Below are positions 24,803-35,200 of a DNA stretch of 64,000 bases, in pieces. The notes under the pieces were generated by a model, which did no database searches, had not been told where the DNA came from, and saw nothing but the letters and a program-made list of their open reading frames with translations. The stretch is from Sapria himalayana (lineage: Eukaryota; Streptophyta; Magnoliopsida; Malpighiales; Rafflesiaceae). The DNA lies in the NCBI GenBank assembly GCA_029783825.1, contig JAREIK010001461.1:285808-349807 (forward strand). Reading direction: 5' to 3'. The position numbers and the translations under genes are program-made. Each line of letters starts with the position of its first letter. The first letter of the stretch is position 1.

Positions 24803-25816
24803 AAGCATCTCAAACAATGCTCTCTATTTTTGCTACTAAAAAGTTATTAAAATATTATATTATCTATTTTATCTATTCACTTTTCAAAGTTAACTCAAAC
24901 AATACTATCTATTTTAGCTATCCACCTCAACAAACTATAACTAACTTTTAAAGTTAGTTATTTCAAACATTAATTTAAACATAGTCACATAATCTCACTC
25001 ACTTGAACACACATACACATTCACACATACATGCATACACACAAGCACACATACAATCACACACAAAAACAAACCAAAAAAAAAACAACGACACAACACA
25101 CACTTATTTCGTGCAGCGAAAACCAAAAACATGAGTTAGCTGTATTTTAAAAACAATTTGTTTTCGTGTATTTTAAAATGAATAAATTATGGTTTTCGTG
25201 TATTTCAAAAGCATCTGGTTTTCGTGCATGCGAAAACCAGATTTCACTGCACTAAATATGAGTTTCATGCAGCGAAAACAACTTATCGCTGCACGAAATA
25301 AGTTTTTCGTGCAGCGAAATGCTCATATCGCTGCACGGAATTTAGTTTTCGTGAAACGACAACGTCAATTCACTGCACGAATTATGGTTTTCATGCAGCG
25401 AAAAACTCATTTTGCTGCACGAATTAAGGATTTCGTGCAGCGAAATTCTCATATAGCTACACGAAATTTTGATTTCGTGCAGCGAATACCTCAATTCGCT
25501 GCATGAATTGAGGTTTTCGTGCCGCGAAAACATCATTTCGCTGCACGAAATCATGTTTTCGTGCATCGAAAACAAATTCTGTTGAATTGTGAAGCATTAA
25601 AAATATGAACAAAACCTGTATTTTGGTTTATCTTCAAAAAATATTCACTTCGATTTATGCGTTTGGCGAGGAACGAATACTCGCTACTTCTAGAGAGTGA
25701 TTTGGGTGATATTCAAAATAGCGAGATGGGTAGTGAGGCTGTTGCAGATAGTTTTTGTAAAAATCCTCGCTAAAATAGCTAAACGGATTCATTTAGCGAG
25801 CCTCTTAGAGATGCTC
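24803..25816. mobile_element. PIF/Harbinger-like non-autonomous element
   Basis: The ends are inverted: AAGCATCTC at 24803 and GAGATGCTC finishing at 25816. TTA flanks both sides (24800-24802 and 25817-25819), the TWA target duplication typical of PIF/Harbinger. The subterminal text AACAATGCTCTCTATTTT on the left and AGCGAGCCTCTTAGAG on the right is of a type known from plant elements. The element is 1014 bp and encodes no transposase. Its middle (25110-25575) is filled with an inverted-repeat array described separately. Confidence 0.75.
25110..25575. repeat. Array of alternating inverted repeats TTTCGTGCAGCGAAA
   Basis: The word TTTCGTGCAGCGAAA and its complement TTTCGCTGCACGAAA alternate about every 30-40 bp, with spacers such as TGCTCATA, TACCTCAATT and ATCATTTCGC. 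At least a dozen half-sites are visible. Any neighbouring pair can fold into a stem. Both strands give open frames of 77-105 codons with a repeating pattern (FVQRN.HIAAR on plus, SLHEN.NSCSE on minus). These follow from the repeat and are not evidence of a protein. Confidence 0.85.
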
Positions 25817-26266
25817 TTATATCTTATTATATGTATAACTGTTAAACTTTATACATAATGATATTTAAATATATAATTTGAAACTTATATTTAAAATACA
25901 TTTGTATATATTAGTATATAAAAATGTATTTTACAATATCTATACACATACATAACTATATGTATAAATATATAAAATTATATGAATAAATACATATACC
26001 TACATTTATAAATATAAGTATAACTATATGTGTAACTATATGTATATACACATGTAACTATATTTATAATTACATGTATAACAACATACAACATAATGTT
26101 TAATTTTATGTGTATAACTCTATATAAATATTTGTAAAGCTAAATAAAACTTTATATAATTAAATATTACTATATTTTTTAACTATTTATACATATATGT
26201 AAATCTATATATTTGTTTATAACTTAGTATATATTTATGTATAACAAAATATAACTACTCGTATGA

Positions 26267-26302
<36 letters not shown>

Positions 26303-26415
26303 CTAAATGTTTAATAATATATAATTTTTTACAACTATAAATATTATATTTATAATAAAATATAAATATAAATAATTCTATCTCACTATATGTATAACTA
26401 TAAAATTGTTATACA

Positions 26416-26452
<37 letters not shown>

Positions 26453-26995
26453 AAAATATATATTTAATATTCATGTTTATATATTAGTATAAAAAATGTA
26501 TTTTAGTATATCCATACCTATACATATCTATATGTATAAATATATGAAATTATATGAAAAGATATATTTACATAGATGTATAAATATAAATTTAACTATA
26601 CCTGTAACTATATGTATAACCACATGTAATTATATTTATAATTATATATATATAAACATACAACATAATGTTTAACTATATGTGTATAACTATATATAAA
26701 TATTTGTCTAACTATAAATAACTCTATATATATAAATATAACTTTATCTTTAATTATGTATACATATATGTAAATCGATATAATTTTTTATAACTATTTT
26801 GTATACATTATTTTTAATTATGTATACATATATGTATATATAATGTTTGTAACTTTGTATACATTTATGTATATCTACTTATAACTACTTGTATGCATAT
26901 AACGATATATAACTATATGTTTAACTATATGTAACTATTTATAACTACATTTACTATATCTATACTAACATATAATTATATATGGGATAATACTA

Positions 26996-27258
26996 ATTTG
27001 TTACATTAACTTGAAATTAAATGGCAAAAGATATAATATCAACAATTTGTAAGCACATAGCATGAGAGTGTCCGTTGGTCAGGCTCAAATATGGTATAAT
27101 ACAAATAAGGGTCGTACTCTTACATAATCTCATTTCATGGGCCTCAGGCTTATATATAAACTTATGTATGATAAAAGATGTAATATTTGATAGGTTTGTT
27201 TAGAAGAAATTTTGTTTTCTTTTATGTAATTTTTCATTCTAACACTACATTTTCTGTG
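26996..27258. other. Region upstream of the TNP2 gene
   Basis: Unremarkable AT-rich DNA leading to a pyrimidine tract. It could contain the transposase promoter. No clear TATA box stands out from the AT background. Confidence 0.3.
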
Positions 27259-27513
27259 TCTCTCTCTCCCTCTCTAATTCTTTCTATGTCATTCTCTTCC
27301 TCTTTTTCTTTATGTGTCACACTCTCTCTTGTTATTTTCTTTATCGCTCTCCTTTCTTGCTTGTTATTCCTCTCTCTCCCTCTCTCTCCCTCTCTATCTC
27401 TCCCTCTCTCCCTTTCGCCATTTCTCACTCCCTCTTTCTCCCCCTTTCTCTCTCTTTCTCTCCCTCTCCCCTTTTTTTCTCTCTCTCTCTCTCTCTCTCT
27501 CCCCCTCTCCTCA
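27259..27513 (+). repeat. Pyrimidine (CT-rich) tract
   Basis: About 255 bp of TCTCTCTC, CTCCCT and TTTCTC runs on the plus strand. The overlapping frames of serine, leucine and proline on plus, and of RERER on minus, are compositional. It lies about 290 bp upstream of the TNP2 start and could be part of a leader or promoter of that gene (inference). Confidence 0.85.
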
Positions 27514-27801
27514 TTCAAACTTTAAATATCTTTCTTTTTTGCTTTCATTCCTTGTACATTATCGTATTTTTATTCCTTTATCTAGTATTACCATGATCTC
27601 TATTAATCTTTATAGTGCTAAAAATTTCATTATCTATTCATGTAGATTCTACAAACATATTGTCTTTATATTCACAATATTTAATTTTTAAATATTCATA
27701 TATAAGTAATTTTATTTAATTAGTAGTATATTTTGAAGTAATAGAATGTTTAATTCAAAATAATGATTGAGCATTATTTTTTTAAAATAAAACATGGCAA
27801 A

Positions 27802-28842
27802 ATGAGTTTAGATCATCAGTGGATGTAGAGTAGGTTTATGAATAGAATTTTGAATAAAGATTTTTTGAGTGGATGGAGAAAAAATTAAGTGTCCATGTAA
27901 TTTTTGCAAGTGTCAGAATATCCATTTTAGTGATGTAAACAATTTAAGATACCATTTGGCTAAATATAGCTTTGTGCCAAATTATTTTGTTTGGATTTAT
28001 CATGGATAAAGTACAATTGCTCTGAACATTGACCAAAATGAGGTTACTGAATCATTTGCTTGTGGTGAAGAATCATCAAACACATACCATAGAATGATCA
28101 CGGAAGCTACCAATGCTGACTTCAATATGGATTACATGGATGAACCACCTAATCCTAACTCTCAGAAATTTTATGAAATGCTTAATGCTGTAGATAAAAA
28201 GTTGTGACCTGATTGTAAAACACATTCGCAGTTGTCACTTATTGCTCAACTTTTGAGCATTAAGTCGAAAAATCATATGTGTGAGAAATAATTTGTTAAC
28301 GTGATAGAACTGATGAAGAAGATTATTCTAGATAACAATTTGATCATTAACAACTTTTACAATACAAGAAGTTACTATGAGGAATGGGTTTGCATGTGGA
28401 AAAAATTGATTGTTGTTTCAATGGATGTATGTTATATTGGGGTGGTGATCGTGATTTAATTAGATGTAAGGTTTGTGATCATCTTTGATTTAAGAAGGTA
28501 TCTCGTGTTGTACATACGCGACAAAAATTGAAAGTTACATTTAAAATGTATTATTTTTTATTAATTCCTCGATTACACAGATTATATCATCAAATGCTAC
28601 AACAAATGATATGAGGTGGCATTCTGAGCATGAGGTGGAAGAAGGGGTAATGCATCATCCATCAGATTCACTTGCTTAGAAGCATTTTAATCATATACAT
28701 CAAGATTTTCCAGCTGAAAGTCGAAATATGAGATTGGATCTCTACACAGATAAATTTCAACCATTTGGGCAATCTGGACAATAGTATTCAACATGACCAG
28801 TGATCGTGACACCTTATAACTTGCCTCGTAGTGACAACCTAT
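27802..28842 (+). pseudogene. CACTA TNP2 transposase (Transposase_21), degenerate
   Basis: Starts MSLDHQWM, a stop, SRFMNRILNKDFLSG, then KIKCPCNFCKCQNIHFSD and LRYHLAKYSFVPNYFVWI: the Transpos_assoc domain with its CxxC-x-C pair. It continues KFYEMLNAVDKKL, LSLIAQLLSIKSKN and a stretch matching the NDCILYW region (about 28420-28445). In the other frames follow VCDH, KVSRVVHTRQKLKV and, near 28600-28690, RWHSEHEVEEGVMHHPSDS, the conserved start of the DDE-type catalytic domain. Frameshifts and stops are frequent. After VTPYNLPR (28810-28835) the rest of the catalytic domain and DUF4218 are missing and the sequence jumps to DUF4216. The enzyme would cut and paste CACTA ends. This copy cannot. 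Confidence 0.9.
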
Positions 28843-28844
28843 CC

Positions 28845-29491
28845 TGAGTATTTTGTTAATGGATATGAATTTTACAAAATCGGGGATGGTTCTTCTAAAA
28901 CAACAATGAATAGTGGTGCATGCATTAAAGGCTCATGTTATAGTGCAGTTGAGATTGATTATTATGATCAACTCAAAAAAGTTATTGAGTCGGAGTATCC
29001 TTGAATCGAAAATAATATGATTGTATTAATAAGTGTGAGTGGTTTAATCCTACACGAAATTTGGGCACTAAGATTTATTCGGATTATAAGCTAGTTGATG
29101 TTAACCATGAACGTAGATACAATTGATATGAGCCATTTATTATGGTAATTCAAGCCACTCAAGTATTTTATTGTAGATATCCGAGTTTATCTCGTGATAA
29201 AAGTAATTGGTGGGTAATTTGCAAAATCAAAGCTCGATCAAATTTTGAAGTACCAATATCTCAACAAAGAAGTGCAGACTTACATATTGCACCTACATTC
29301 AAGGAAGATGACATAAATAATATTGAGCATGTGCATGTAGATGAAGAACCAGAAAATTTATGTGACTCAAATGATGACCTAATAAAAATTGAAGATGATC
29401 AATTTCTATCTGAAGATGAGTTTGAACTTCTATCGGAATCAGACGAAATATCAGAAGATCTATTGGAGGATGATAGTAACGCCGATCATTA
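28845..29491 (+). pseudogene. CACTA DUF4216 region, C-terminal part of TNP2-side gene
   Basis: Reads EYFVNGYEFYKIGDGSSKTT, NSGACIKGSCYSAVEIDYYD and VIESEYP, then a stop and frameshift. It resumes FNPTRNLGTKIYSDYKLVDV, YEPFIMVIQATQVFYCRYPS and DKSNWWVICKIKARSNFEVP. It ends in an acidic tail (DEFELLSESDEISEDLLEDD) with a stop at 29489-29491. Order and wording are those of the DUF4216 domain that follows TNP2 in plant CACTA elements. The last 116 codons are open. Its direct fusion to the truncated TNP2 domain marks an internal deletion at about 28842. Confidence 0.88.
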
Positions 29492-29631
29492 AACTGTTAT
29501 AATTTTATTATAATATTAAACTATCAAAGACTACTATATTTTGTTGAAATCTATTGGTGTGTTTTATTCTAAAATGCATGCTTGTTCATCATATCTATAT
29601 TATTTGTTCTATGTCTTATTTTGTATAGTAG

Positions 29632-31560
29632 ATGGCGCCTAAAGGACTCGGTCATGGCAGAGGTAGACATGGACGTAGAAATGAACTAAATTCATCTAGC
29701 ATGTTAGATCATGTTGCAAAATTAGTATCATCTCACACCCGACATATCCATACTTCAACATCACAATCAACATCTCTATTTATATCACCATCACCATAAT
29801 TGAGACCTCTATTATCACCTTTATCAGATATAAGCCCACCACCCATTGTGCTTCCTGCACACACTTTTGATCCATCTCTATCTTCTACACCACATTATAC
29901 ACAGATAGTTTTCCCATTTACAAAACCAATGACATCATCAAATGTCATGTCTTGCTCTACTATTAGTGTAAAGTTAGTAATTGAGATTGTGGATTATAGG
30001 TAAAAGAAATATGTAAATATAACTTGAAAAGAAAATTATGATGTTACTGTTAGTGGTTTTTTTATATTATTATGATTTGCTTGTTTTCAATGTTTTTTAT
30101 TTGATTGTATAGTTTTATTCTATCTCAAAAGCATTCGACTATAATTACAAAGTCTTTCAAGAAAATGGCCGATTCTAAAGCATTCTCCTAGAAGAAAGTT
30201 TCCGAATCGACAAAAGAGCCTTATTTTAATGACTTTCAGGTAAAAATAACAAAACAAATGCATTGAAAATTAGTTAACAATGTTATTATGTTGGTTATTA
30301 TTCAAGCAGTAAATAATTATGTTCTTGTTGTCAATATAAATTCTTTTGTGATTTTTCTATATATAGAATCAGTGCATATGGGCACTCAAATTTGATGGAA
30401 TGATAAAGTTAATTATGGGAGAGCAATACTGCTCAATGGTATTCTGATTTTGTCCATAAATCAAAGAATATAAAAGAAAGAATTGATTTTATATCCGAGG
30501 ATGACTAGACCGAGTGGCTTAAGTATTGGGAGGAGCCACATGTGAAGAAAAAATCAGATATTGCTAGCAAAAATTGACGAAGAGAGGTAGCTGGACTAGG
30601 TACAAGAATCTCTCGACACACAGGAGGGTCAAATTCGAGCATTGAGCATGTTTAAGATTTGGTACAATTTTAAAATTTTAAACATTTATATATTTAGTTG
30701 TTGTCCTAATTGTCCAATAAATCAAATCTCTGCATGGTTTTATTTATTTTGTTAAATTTTTTGATCATTTGTTTTTTTATGACTTAATAAAAACATATTC
30801 TAGGCTGCAGATCCCAATTTTTATTAGATTTTCAGAAAGATGCACGTGAAGAAAGTAGATGGTCAATTTGTTGACAACAAGTCTTAGATGATTACTATAA
30901 GAATTTGTTATATTAATAAAATTTCATAATACTATAGTACATTTTGAAAATTGTTTGTAATGCAAAATATTTATTTAATTTTATGTATATCTAGATTAGA
31001 ATTTTTCTTTATATTATCTCAGGAACTAATGGAGGAACGTGTGATATCTGCTTATCAACAAGTTGAGGGTTCAATGGATCTTCAACTAATTGACTATGAT
31101 CCTATTTATTTTAAGACCATAAGAGGTCATAAGAAGTAGTGAGTGTACGGCATCGGCTCGAAGGGGATGGCATTTTGTTGTAGTAGTCGTGCTTCTAATT
31201 CATCTGTCTCAGCAATGGTGGATGAGGCAGTCGAATAATAAGCAATGGAAGCAAATGAACATATTGTAGTTATGGAGACTGAAATAAAAAAGAAGGATGA
31301 ACAGAAATCTCATTTGAAGGAAGAAATATATGAATTTAAAGAATAGAAGGATGTGCAGTATACTAATTTGATGGAAGAAATGCAAGAAATTAAAGTAATG
31401 AATGATGAGATGAAAGAAATTAAGAATGTAATGCAATAGTAGATGTCCTATATGGAGTTATAGTTAGTGGCATTGATGCAACAGATAGCATTCCGAGATC
31501 CAGCTGCGAAACTTCACAGGAGAGGGTAGCATTCCCTATTAATTATGAGGATGATTTCGT
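29632..31560 (+). pseudogene. Transposase_24 (Ptta/En/Spm, TNPA-side) gene, degenerate
   Basis: A second gene starts MAPKGLGHGRGRHGRRNE at 29632, with a low-complexity Pro/Ser part to about 30000. An exon near 30150-30239 ends STKEPYFNDFQ at a GT donor. The next (from about 30366 after TATATATAG) reads NQCIWALKFDG and then, in another frame, QWYSDFVHKSKNIKERIDF, WLKYWEEPHVKKKSDIASKN and GTRISRHTGGSNSSIEH. This is the diagnostic Transposase_24 core. Further exons give AADPNFY (30806) and VISAYQQVEGSMDLQLIDYD (31039), then a coiled-coil-like lysine/glutamate C-terminus with YGIGSKG. Stops replace several Trp/Gln/Arg codons, often as CGA or CAA to TGA or TAA, as expected from methylation-driven C-to-T decay. 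TNPA-type proteins bind subterminal repeats. Confidence 0.88.
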
Positions 31561-32244
31561 ATGAGAATTATTTTTGAACTGTTATTGATTTTTGTCTATG
31601 TGCAACAAATAATTATGATATTTTTTTCTAGGTTTCAATTTTTTTATCCTTGTTTTGTTCAATGGATCTTCAACTAATTGACTATGATCCTATTTATTTT
31701 AAGACCATAAGAGGTCATAAGAAGTAGTGAGTGTACGGCATCGGCTCGAAGGGGGTGGCATTTTGTTGTAGTCGTCGTGCTTCTAATTCATCTGTCTCAG
31801 CAATGGTGGATGAGGCAGTCGAATAATAAGCAATGGAAGCAAATGAACATATTGTAGTTATGGAGACTGAAATAAAAAAGAAGGATGAACAGAAATCTCA
31901 TTTGAAGGAAGAAATATATGAATTTAAAGAATAGAAGGATGTGCAGTATACTAATTTGATGGAAGAAATGCAAGAAATTAAAGTAATGAATGATGAGATG
32001 AAAGAAATTAAGAATGTAATGCAATAGTAGATGTCCTATATGGAGTTATAGTTAGTGGCATTGATGCAACAGATAGCATTCGGAGATCCAGCTGCAAAAC
32101 TTCACAGGAGAGGGTAGCATTCCCTATTAATTATGAGGATGATTTCGTATGAGAATTATTTTTGAACTGTTATTGATTTTTGTCTATGTGCAACAAATAA
32201 TTATGATATTTTTTTCTAGGTTTCAATTTTTTTATCCTGGTTTT
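31069..32244 (+). repeat. 588-bp tandem duplication in the Transposase_24 3' end
   Basis: Copy 1 is 31069-31656 and copy 2 is 31657-32244. Both begin GTTCAATGGATCTTCAACTA and include the gene's C-terminal exon. I see about five differences in 588 bp (for example GGGATGG/GGGGTGG near 31170/31758, and CCGAGATCC/CGGAGATCC near 31493/32081), so it is recent. The junction shares GTTC, a 4-bp microhomology. Both copies give an identical 75-codon frame on the minus strand, which is a shadow of the repeat and not a gene. Confidence 0.95.
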
Positions 32245-32999
32245 GTTCTTTGCTTTGCTGATTAACCTAATAATGAATCTTTGCAAGACACATTATGTGA
32301 GACTCACGAAAAAATTCTGATTCAAAGCATTCATACATTGCCACAGACCTTCCAATGCATGGGTCTCATATTTACCGATTTCAGCTTGATCAAAAAGAGG
32401 CTTAGCTTCTATTATCTTCATTATTCCTAAAACATTTTATTTTTGCCCTCTCTTTCTTTCTAAATATCATTGCTGGAGATCTTTTAGATTTTTGTATGAC
32501 TATGAACTTTAATTTTTGTTTGTTCATGTCTATAATAACTATTTTTATATATCTGTGAATATGTTTGTGTGTCCCCACATTTTTTGGGTAAATTTTTAGC
32601 CTATTATAGGTATGTAAAAGCCTTGGCTAATCCTTCATTGTGCTAAGAATAACACCTTAGCTTTTGAAGCTATGAATCAACCAAAAAATTAATTCCACTC
32701 AAACGCATGTTTTTCTAAACACTCTTATTGTGTGCAGATATGCATCGTCACAGTTCAGATCTGAGACTACTTGTTATCGGTTATTGGTTATAAATGTAAT
32801 ATGTTATCCTCCATGTGCATGTGTAACAATGTTCTCTATCTGCATGGAGTACCGGAGAAAAAAAACTAGAAATGTTGACCATGCCTAAGACACCTATATG
32901 CGTGTTTTTTAAATGCTAGATTATTTCCTTCTATTGTCTTTGATGGTATGTGTATTTGCATTAAAGTACGAGTGTGTGTGTCATCCAAGGCTATGTGAG
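32245..32999 (+). other. 3' non-coding part of CACTA B
   Basis: No frames or domains. Compared with the start of F read in reverse, the matching parts lie further right (33290-33620). Nothing was recognised in this stretch itself. Confidence 0.5.
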
Positions 33000-33350
33000 T
33001 ATATACACGTAAATATAATTATGTAGTATATACGTACATATATACTTGGTATAAATGTACGTATATACCAAGTATATATCTACGTATATACTGAGTATAT
33101 TTGTACGTATATACTTAGTAGATACGTACATATATACTATAGTATATACATACATATAAACTCAGTATATATATACTTTTATACTATAGTATATATGTAC
33201 TTATATACCGAGTATATTTGTACATATATACTCAGTATATTTGTACGCAGTATATACGTACACATAAAACTGTAGTTTTTATTTACATATATTTAAATAA
33301 TATATGTATGAGTAAAATGCTAGCATATATGTACATATATAATATAGTAT
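33000..33350. repeat. Palindromic GTATATACTNAGTATATACGTAC array
   Basis: Repeated units of about 20-24 bp, each built from TATATAC, then T-A-G-T or C-A-G-T, then ATATAC and a TACGTA or GTAC centre, so nearly every unit is self-complementary. The same array occurs in element F (62740-62885 and 63610-63990). It is a family trait of the B/F type, placed about 0.7-1.0 kb inside the 3' end. Confidence 0.85.
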
Positions 33351-33819
33351 TATATATTTATCAAAACATAACTTTTTTTTTATTTTGATTTGATTAAGTG
33401 GTTAAAATTTCTTACATATATGGTACCACATTGTTCCCTATACAAAGCTTATATAAGTGAAGGGATTTTTCACTAGACATGATGTGCCATGACTCGGACA
33501 GCTTTTTCGTAGAAGAAAAATGATGATCGGAGGAGTAGAGGGAGAGAAAGCAACATCAATGCATGGATATATTATACTTTATACACTGTTAGTAGATACA
33601 TTGAAGAATAAGTTGTAATACAATTTTTGTTACTTTTTTATTTTAATTATGTAAAATATTGTATTAGAATGTACCTTTCTACACACACATGAATTATTTC
33701 GAAAATATTTTGAAAATAAATCAAAAAATGAGACTTTATGTATTTTATATATTTATTGTTTATTTAATGTTTTTATAAAAAAATGAGCCTTTATTTTATA
33801 TATTTATTGTTTAGTGACG

Positions 33820-34045
33820 AAATATCTCATTTATCTTTCTAATTTAGCTACGAATTTTTTTTTAGCAAGGTATTTTTGTCGCTAACTTTTTAGCTAGACA
33901 CACTTCTGTCGCTAAAATCTAGCAAGAAGCACTTTTGATAGGAAACCGATTCATTGGTAATCCATCACTATATCCCATTTAGTGATGGAAAATAGTCATT
34001 TAGCTAGGGAATTATCCCTAGCTATATGGGATTTTTCTTATAGTG
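33820..34045 (+). repeat. Right subterminal region of CACTA B
   Basis: Clustered TTTAGCTA, GTCGCTAA, CTAGCAAG and GCTAGGGAA motifs in both orientations lead to the terminal TTTTTCTTATAGTG. It includes the complementary pair CATCACTATATCCCATTTAG / TTTAGTGATGG. The inverse aligns closely with 61761-61990. Confidence 0.85.
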
Positions 34046-34049
34046 CAAG

Positions 34050-34885
34050 CGGAGGAAACCTTTTAAAGCAAAATTAATATGGCACACTTTGAGGAGTTTC
34101 CATTGACTTGAATTATGTCAAGGACTTGGTCAATGAACAATCAAGATTATAAAATTCACCACCAGAATATTTCTTGAGATAGAGTCACAACATTCAACAT
34201 TTTGCCTCGTGAAGAAAGAGAAGTATCAGAAGCAGTTCCAAAATCAAAGTCAGAAAGATCATCGTTATCATTTGTAGCCTTGTATTTTCTACCAGCATAA
34301 CCTAATGAAAGTAAGGCAGCCAGATGAACATGAGGAGCTGCTCCAATGGTTTGCCTGCCAATTATTGAAGTAGTTTCGACTTGTCATAGTCTTGCAAATG
34401 CATGGAGTGAGGATGAATCATAAATTGAAGAAATTTGGGAATGTTTTGTCATTGAGAGATAGTTGATGAGCCAAAGATAGTCTATCGTAGAAAAAGGTTG
34501 ATGATTAGAACGAGGTTGACTCATCTGGATATTCATGGAATTGATGTTAGTGTTTCCACTAGCACCATGAAGGGATTAATTAGCGATTTTGCCTATTCTT
34601 TGAGAATCATCAAGAGAGTTGCGAGGTTTGTCACTTAAAGAGGCAATCTAGCTCTCATATGCTTTAACAATTTGGGGTGATTATCATTGACAGTCATGCA
34701 CTTAAAAAATCCATTCTTAGCAAGTATGGTGATTATGGTATGGCTTCGAGGGTAGACATAAAGATCAATACTCTGTGAAAGTTGTGCAACGCCAACCCTC
34801 TCATCTTTCTTGTACCCTCTTGCAGCCGCTTTCATGCTTTCCAGTTCAGAGTACGACTTTGTTCTAAATCTCTCATTAACATCCT
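34050..34885 (-). pseudogene. SPOC-domain (TFIIS-like/PHD-type) gene C-terminal fragment
   Basis: On the minus strand from about 34880 the reading is NERFRTKSYSELESMKAAAR, GYKKDERVGVAQLSQSIDLY, VYPRSHTIITILAKNGFFKC. This matches the C-terminal SPOC-domain segment of plant proteins annotated as SPOC and transcription elongation factor S-II-like (family knowledge; exact gene not fixed). The open frame ends at 34635. Further down, near 34330-34170, KYKATNDNDDLSDFDFGTAS reads like the acidic tail of the same family. The zinc and TFIIS-like parts and the final VVWRR of the domain are not seen. The fragment starts directly at the right target duplication of CACTA B. Nuclear transcription or chromatin role in the parent; inactive here. 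Confidence 0.6.
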
Positions 34886-35200
34886 AACATGTCAGAAATG
34901 ACAGAGACATTCTAATTCAAGGATCAAAGAATGCATATCATGTTTTCGTGTAAGCAAATAATTAGCAATGAAATGTAACTCACCATGACCATGGCACACA
35001 AACTCATGATGAATGATAGGGTTCAAAGAAGTAAAATAACTAGACATTAAAAAATTATATAGTTTCATTCTGCTGAGTAAGGGCAGAAAGTGTTACCTCA
35101 ACTCAAATGCTCCTACATATAAGGTAAGCGATGAAGAGAAAGCATTAAACAAATAATATATAAACAACTTTAAGAGCTAGCACACTTTCCGATGATTTAA
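34886..35200. other. Upstream side of the SPOC fragment, nothing recognised
   Basis: Could hold an intron or earlier exon of the SPOC-like gene, but I cannot read one with confidence. Confidence 0.3.

Larger units (their letters stand above)
22850..26995. repeat. AT-rich TATAACTATATGTATAAC-type interspersed array
   Basis: Segments 22850-23390, 24160-24795 and 25820-26990 consist of loosely repeated ATAACTATATNT units of about 10-14 bp, with occasional phrases such as CATATAACATAATGTTTAAC recurring (24535, 26085, 26660). The last two segments share long stretches, e.g. TATAAGTATAACTATATGTG at 24470 and 26023, so they are segmental copies. Two unrelated insertions, the ARF pseudogene and the Harbinger-like element, break the array. 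Confidence 0.7.
18164..34045 (+). mobile_element. CACTA element B, complete ends, about 15.9 kb
   Basis: The left end is CACTACAAGAAAATATTCA at 18164. The right end is GGGATTTTTCTTATAGTG, finishing at 34045. The three bases CAA flank both ends (18161-18163 and 34046-34048), the 3-bp target duplication expected for CACTA. Inside, in order, are a 50-bp subterminal array, AT-rich DNA, an ARF retropseudogene, a PIF/Harbinger-like insertion, a pyrimidine tract, a truncated TNP2 gene, a DUF4216 part, a Transposase_24 gene with a tandem duplication, a palindromic TACGTA array and right subterminal repeats. All proteins are broken, so B is non-autonomous now. The right end matches the inverted left end of F at 61761. 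Confidence 0.85.

Noticed and set aside
25189..25575. Overlapping open frames on both strands with a repeating FVQRN/SLHEN pattern
   Set aside because: They come from an inverted-repeat array. Openness on both strands is explained by the repeated word lacking stop codons.
27187..27691. Serine/leucine-rich and RERER frames
   Set aside because: Translation of a CT-rich simple-sequence tract.
31209..32024. Two identical 75-codon minus-strand frames
   Set aside because: They are antisense shadows of the duplicated Transposase_24 exon.
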